Assembly: GCA_020052215.1 (NCBI GenBank)
Contig: JAGVPN010000337.1
Span: 1-6,448 of the forward strand
Direction of reading: 5' to 3'
DNA: 6,448 nucleotides
From: Syntrophobacterales bacterium
Lineage (GTDB): Bacteria > Desulfobacterota > Desulfobaccia > Desulfobaccales > 0-14-0-80-60-11
The notes under the pieces are model-generated. The model saw nothing but the letters and a program-made list of their open reading frames with translations, did no database searches and had not been told where the DNA came from. The number at the start of each line of letters is the position of its first letter. Position 1 is the first letter of the stretch. A program made the position numbers and the translations under genes. Of the stretch, positions 4,450-6,448 are shown one piece after another.

Positions 4450-6448
4450 AGACGACGATACTGACCAGCTTGCGCCGGGCCAGAATGACTTTTTTGGGCG
4501 GCTGGCCCTGAAGCCATTTCTCAATGGCGGGGTCGTTTAACGCCCGGTTCTTAATATCCTCATCCGAAGCCGATGTGGGTACCACCAGGCGACTTCTTAC
4601 CTTGCCGTTGACCTGGATCACCACCGTCAGGGTGGAGACCTCCAGGGCCTCGGCCTGGGGCTGGGGCCAGGGGACGTCTAAGACGAGGGTGGTGTGTCCC
4701 AGGGCCTGCCAGAGTTCCTCGGCGATGTGGGGCACCATGGGGCTGACCAGGAGCAGGATGGCCTCCACCGCCTCCCGGAAGACCCTCAGGGCGGCCGCCT
4801 CCCGGGGCTTTTTCTCTGCGGCCAGATAAAAGGCGTTCACCAGTTCCATCACCGCGGCGATGGCGGTGTTGAAGTGGAAGGAGTCCTCGATGTCCTCGGT
4901 CACCTTCTTGATGGTGGCGTGCACCTTGTGGCGAAACTCCGAGAGTTCCGAGGACAATTCGGTCCCGGGGCCTTGATAGGGCTCCACGCCCTTTAATTCC
5001 GGCAGCAGGTCCTGCACCAAATTCCAGAGGCGGTGCAGGAACCGCGCCGACCCGGCCACCCCCTGGTCACTCCACTCCAGGTCTTTCTCCGGCGGGGCCG
5101 CAAACAGCAGGAACAGGCGGGTAGTGTCGGTGCCGTATTCCTTAATCATGTACTCCGGGTCCACCACATTGCCCTTGGATTTGGCCATCTTGGCCCCGTC
5201 TTTCAAGACCATGCCCTGGGTCAGGAGGCGCTGAAAAGGCTCGTCGATGGCCACCATCCCCAGGTCTCGTAAGACCTTGGTGAAAAAGCGGGCGTACAAC
5301 AGGTGCAGCACCGCGTGCTCGATGCCGCCGATGTACTGGTCCACGGGCAGCCAGTAGTTCACCCGGGCCGGGTCCAGGACGCCTTTGGTATAGTCGGCGC
5401 AGGCGTAGCGCAGGAAGTACCAGGAGGACTCCACGAAGGTGTCCATGGTGTCCACTTCCCGCCGGGCCGGGCCGTTGCAGTAGGGACATTTAACCTCATA
5501 AAACGATGGCAACTGCGCCAGGGGGGAGCCCCCCTGCCCGGTGATCTGTATGTCCAGGGGCAGGACCACCGGCAGGTCTTTCTCCGGCGCCGGCGCCAGG
5601 CCGCAGACCTCGCAGTAGATGATGGGGATGGGCGCCCCCCAGTAGCGCTGCCGGGAGATGAGCCAGTCCCGGAGGCGGAAGTGCACCGCGGCCTTGCCCT
5701 GGCCTTTTTCTTCCAGAAAGGCGGCGATGGCCTCCTTGGCGGCGGCGCTGGTCATGCCGCTGAACTGGCCGGAGTCCACCAGGAGGCCTTCGTCTTCGTA
5801 GGCGCAGGTAAGGTCCCCGGCCCGGAGTTCCTCGCCGGGCGGTTGGATCACCACCTTGACGGGCAGATCATACTTCCGGGCGAACTCAAAATCCCGCTGG
5901 TCGTGGGCCGGCACCGCCATCACCGCGCCGGCGCCGTACGACATCAGCACGAAATTGGCCACGTAAATAGGCATTTGCCCGCCGGTGACGGGGTTCGTGC
6001 AAAAGCTGCCGGTGAACACCCCCTCCTTGGTGACCTCCTCCAGGACGCCCCGGCTGCGGTTCTGGGCCCGCCAGTACGCCACGAATCTCCCCACCGCCTC
6101 TTCCTGGCCGGTCCCTTGGGCCAGAGACAAGGCCAGGGGGTGCTCCGGGGCCAGGCTCATAAAGGTGGCGCCATAAAGGGTGTCGGCCCGGGTGGTGAAC
6201 ACGGTGAGGGGCTCGCCGCCATGGGCCAGGGGAAAATAGATCTCCGCGCCGGGGGATTTGCCGATCCAGTGGCGCTGCATGGTGAGGACCCGGTCCGGCC
6301 AGTGGGTGAGCTGGTCCAGGTCGCTCAAAAGTTCCTCGGCATAATCGGTGATCTTGAAGAACCACTGGTTCAGCTCTTTTAAGTGCACCGGGGAATCGCA
6401 GCGCCAGCAGAGGCCCTCTTCCACCTGTTCGTTGGCCAGCACCGTGGC
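4448..6448 (-). CDS. leuS: Leucyl-tRNA synthetase, C-terminal ~80% (N-terminus beyond window edge)
   Basis: 666 codons in frame to the window edge; bacterial LeuRS is usually 800-870 residues, so roughly 170 N-terminal residues, including the HxGH ATP motif, lie outside. It charges tRNA-Leu with leucine and hydrolyses mischarged products. Seen in order: the second half of the first zinc module (CWRCDSPV, near the edge). The CP1 editing domain has a Thr-rich TTRADTLYG and [11 protein letters not shown], whose HDQRD Asp (codon 5900-5902) matches the conserved editing aspartate. CEVC and CPYC pairs mark the later zinc-ribbon-like module, and [15 protein letters not shown] belongs to the Rossmann core. 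KMAKS (5177-5191) is the KMSKS loop with Ala in place of the first Ser. The anticodon-binding helical bundle follows, then the C-terminal tRNA-elbow domain with [12 protein letters not shown]. It heads the leuS–lptE–holA group, with the stop 12 nt from lptE. The frame is intact throughout. Confidence 0.98.
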   Translation of the reverse strand, partial: ATVLANEQVEEGLCWRCDSPVHLKELNQWFFKITDYAEELLSDLDQLTHWPDRVLTMQRHWIGKSPGAEIYFPLAHGGEPLTVFTTRADTLYGATFMSLAPEHPLALSLAQGTGQEEAVGRFVAYWRAQNRSRGVLEEVTKEGVFTGSFCTNPVTGGQMPIYVANFVLMSYGAGAVMAVPAHDQRDFEFARKYDLPVKVVIQPPGEELRAGDLTCAYEDEGLLVDSGQFSGMTSAAAKEAIAAFLEEKGQGKAAVHFRLRDWLISRQRYWGAPIPIIYCEVCGLAPAPEKDLPVVLPLDIQITGQGGSPLAQLPSFYEVKCPYCNGPARREVDTMDTFVESSWYFLRYACADYTKGVLDPARVNYWLPVDQYIGGIEHAVLHLLYARFFTKVLRDLGMVAIDEPFQRLLTQGMVLKDGAKMAKSKGNVVDPEYMIKEYGTDTTRLFLLFAAPPEKDLEWSDQGVAGSARFLHRLWNLVQDLLPELKGVEPYQGPGTELSSELSEFRHKVHATIKKVTEDIEDSFHFNTAIAAVMELVNAFYLAAEKKPREAAALRVFREAVEAILLLVSPMVPHIAEELWQALGHTTLVLDVPWPQPQAEALEVSTLTVVIQVNGKVRSRLVVPTSASDEDIKNRALNDPAIEKWLQGQPPKKVILARRKLVSIVV

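Noticed and set aside
5303..6382. 359-codon plus-strand frame opposite leuS
   Set aside because: Shadow of leuS; low-complexity Gly/His/Val-rich translation without a ribosome site or motif.

Overview
The window reads almost entirely on the minus strand. It looks like a chromosomal piece of a GC-rich, LPS-bearing (diderm) bacterium. The order leuS–lptE–holA, the SPASM radical-SAM proteins and the protein sequences point to Desulfobacterota (former Deltaproteobacteria), possibly a Desulfobacca- or Syntrophobacter-like lineage. That placement is inference from gene order and sequence feel; no database search was run.

Right-hand half (about 2739–6448), read right to left: a housekeeping block. 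It starts with the C-terminal ~80% of leucyl-tRNA synthetase (leuS, cut by the window edge). The outer-membrane LPS-assembly lipoprotein lptE follows after 12 nt, with its Shine-Dalgarno overlapping the leuS stop. After a 182-nt gap comes holA, the DNA polymerase III delta subunit. The lptE–holA gap carries a short perfect palindrome inside a pair of 17-nt inverted repeats, so it probably holds a REP/MITE-like insertion.

Left-hand half (1–2370): an accessory cassette that looks like a ribosomally synthesised, post-translationally modified peptide (RiPP) locus. In transcription order it has four genes. (i) A small secreted helical protein resembling the Spy/CpxP/metal-resistance family. (ii) A 58-residue peptide, translationally coupled to it, whose C-terminal third is seven uninterrupted Trp-x-Asn triplets. 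(iii) A complete radical SAM/SPASM protein with all the cluster cysteines expected of peptide maturases. (iv) The first 50 codons of a second radical SAM protein overlapping the first by 11 nt. The Trp-x-Asn triplet matches the aromatic-x-x spacing that radical-SAM cyclophane synthases (triceptide/3-CyFE enzymes, darobactin DarE) crosslink. My best reading is that the peptide is a precursor, the radical SAM proteins crosslink Trp to Asn (or otherwise modify the repeats), and the secreted protein acts on or with the product outside the cytoplasm. This is the candidate undescribed system in the window.

Between precursor and radical SAM genes, a 323-nt non-coding stretch holds a strong inverted repeat of a REP-like type, framed by weak terminal inverted repeats, and a possible separate promoter for the radical SAM genes. 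A 368-nt AT-richer gap separates the RiPP cassette from holA; no gene in it could be supported. No tRNA, rRNA, CRISPR array or transposase gene was seen.
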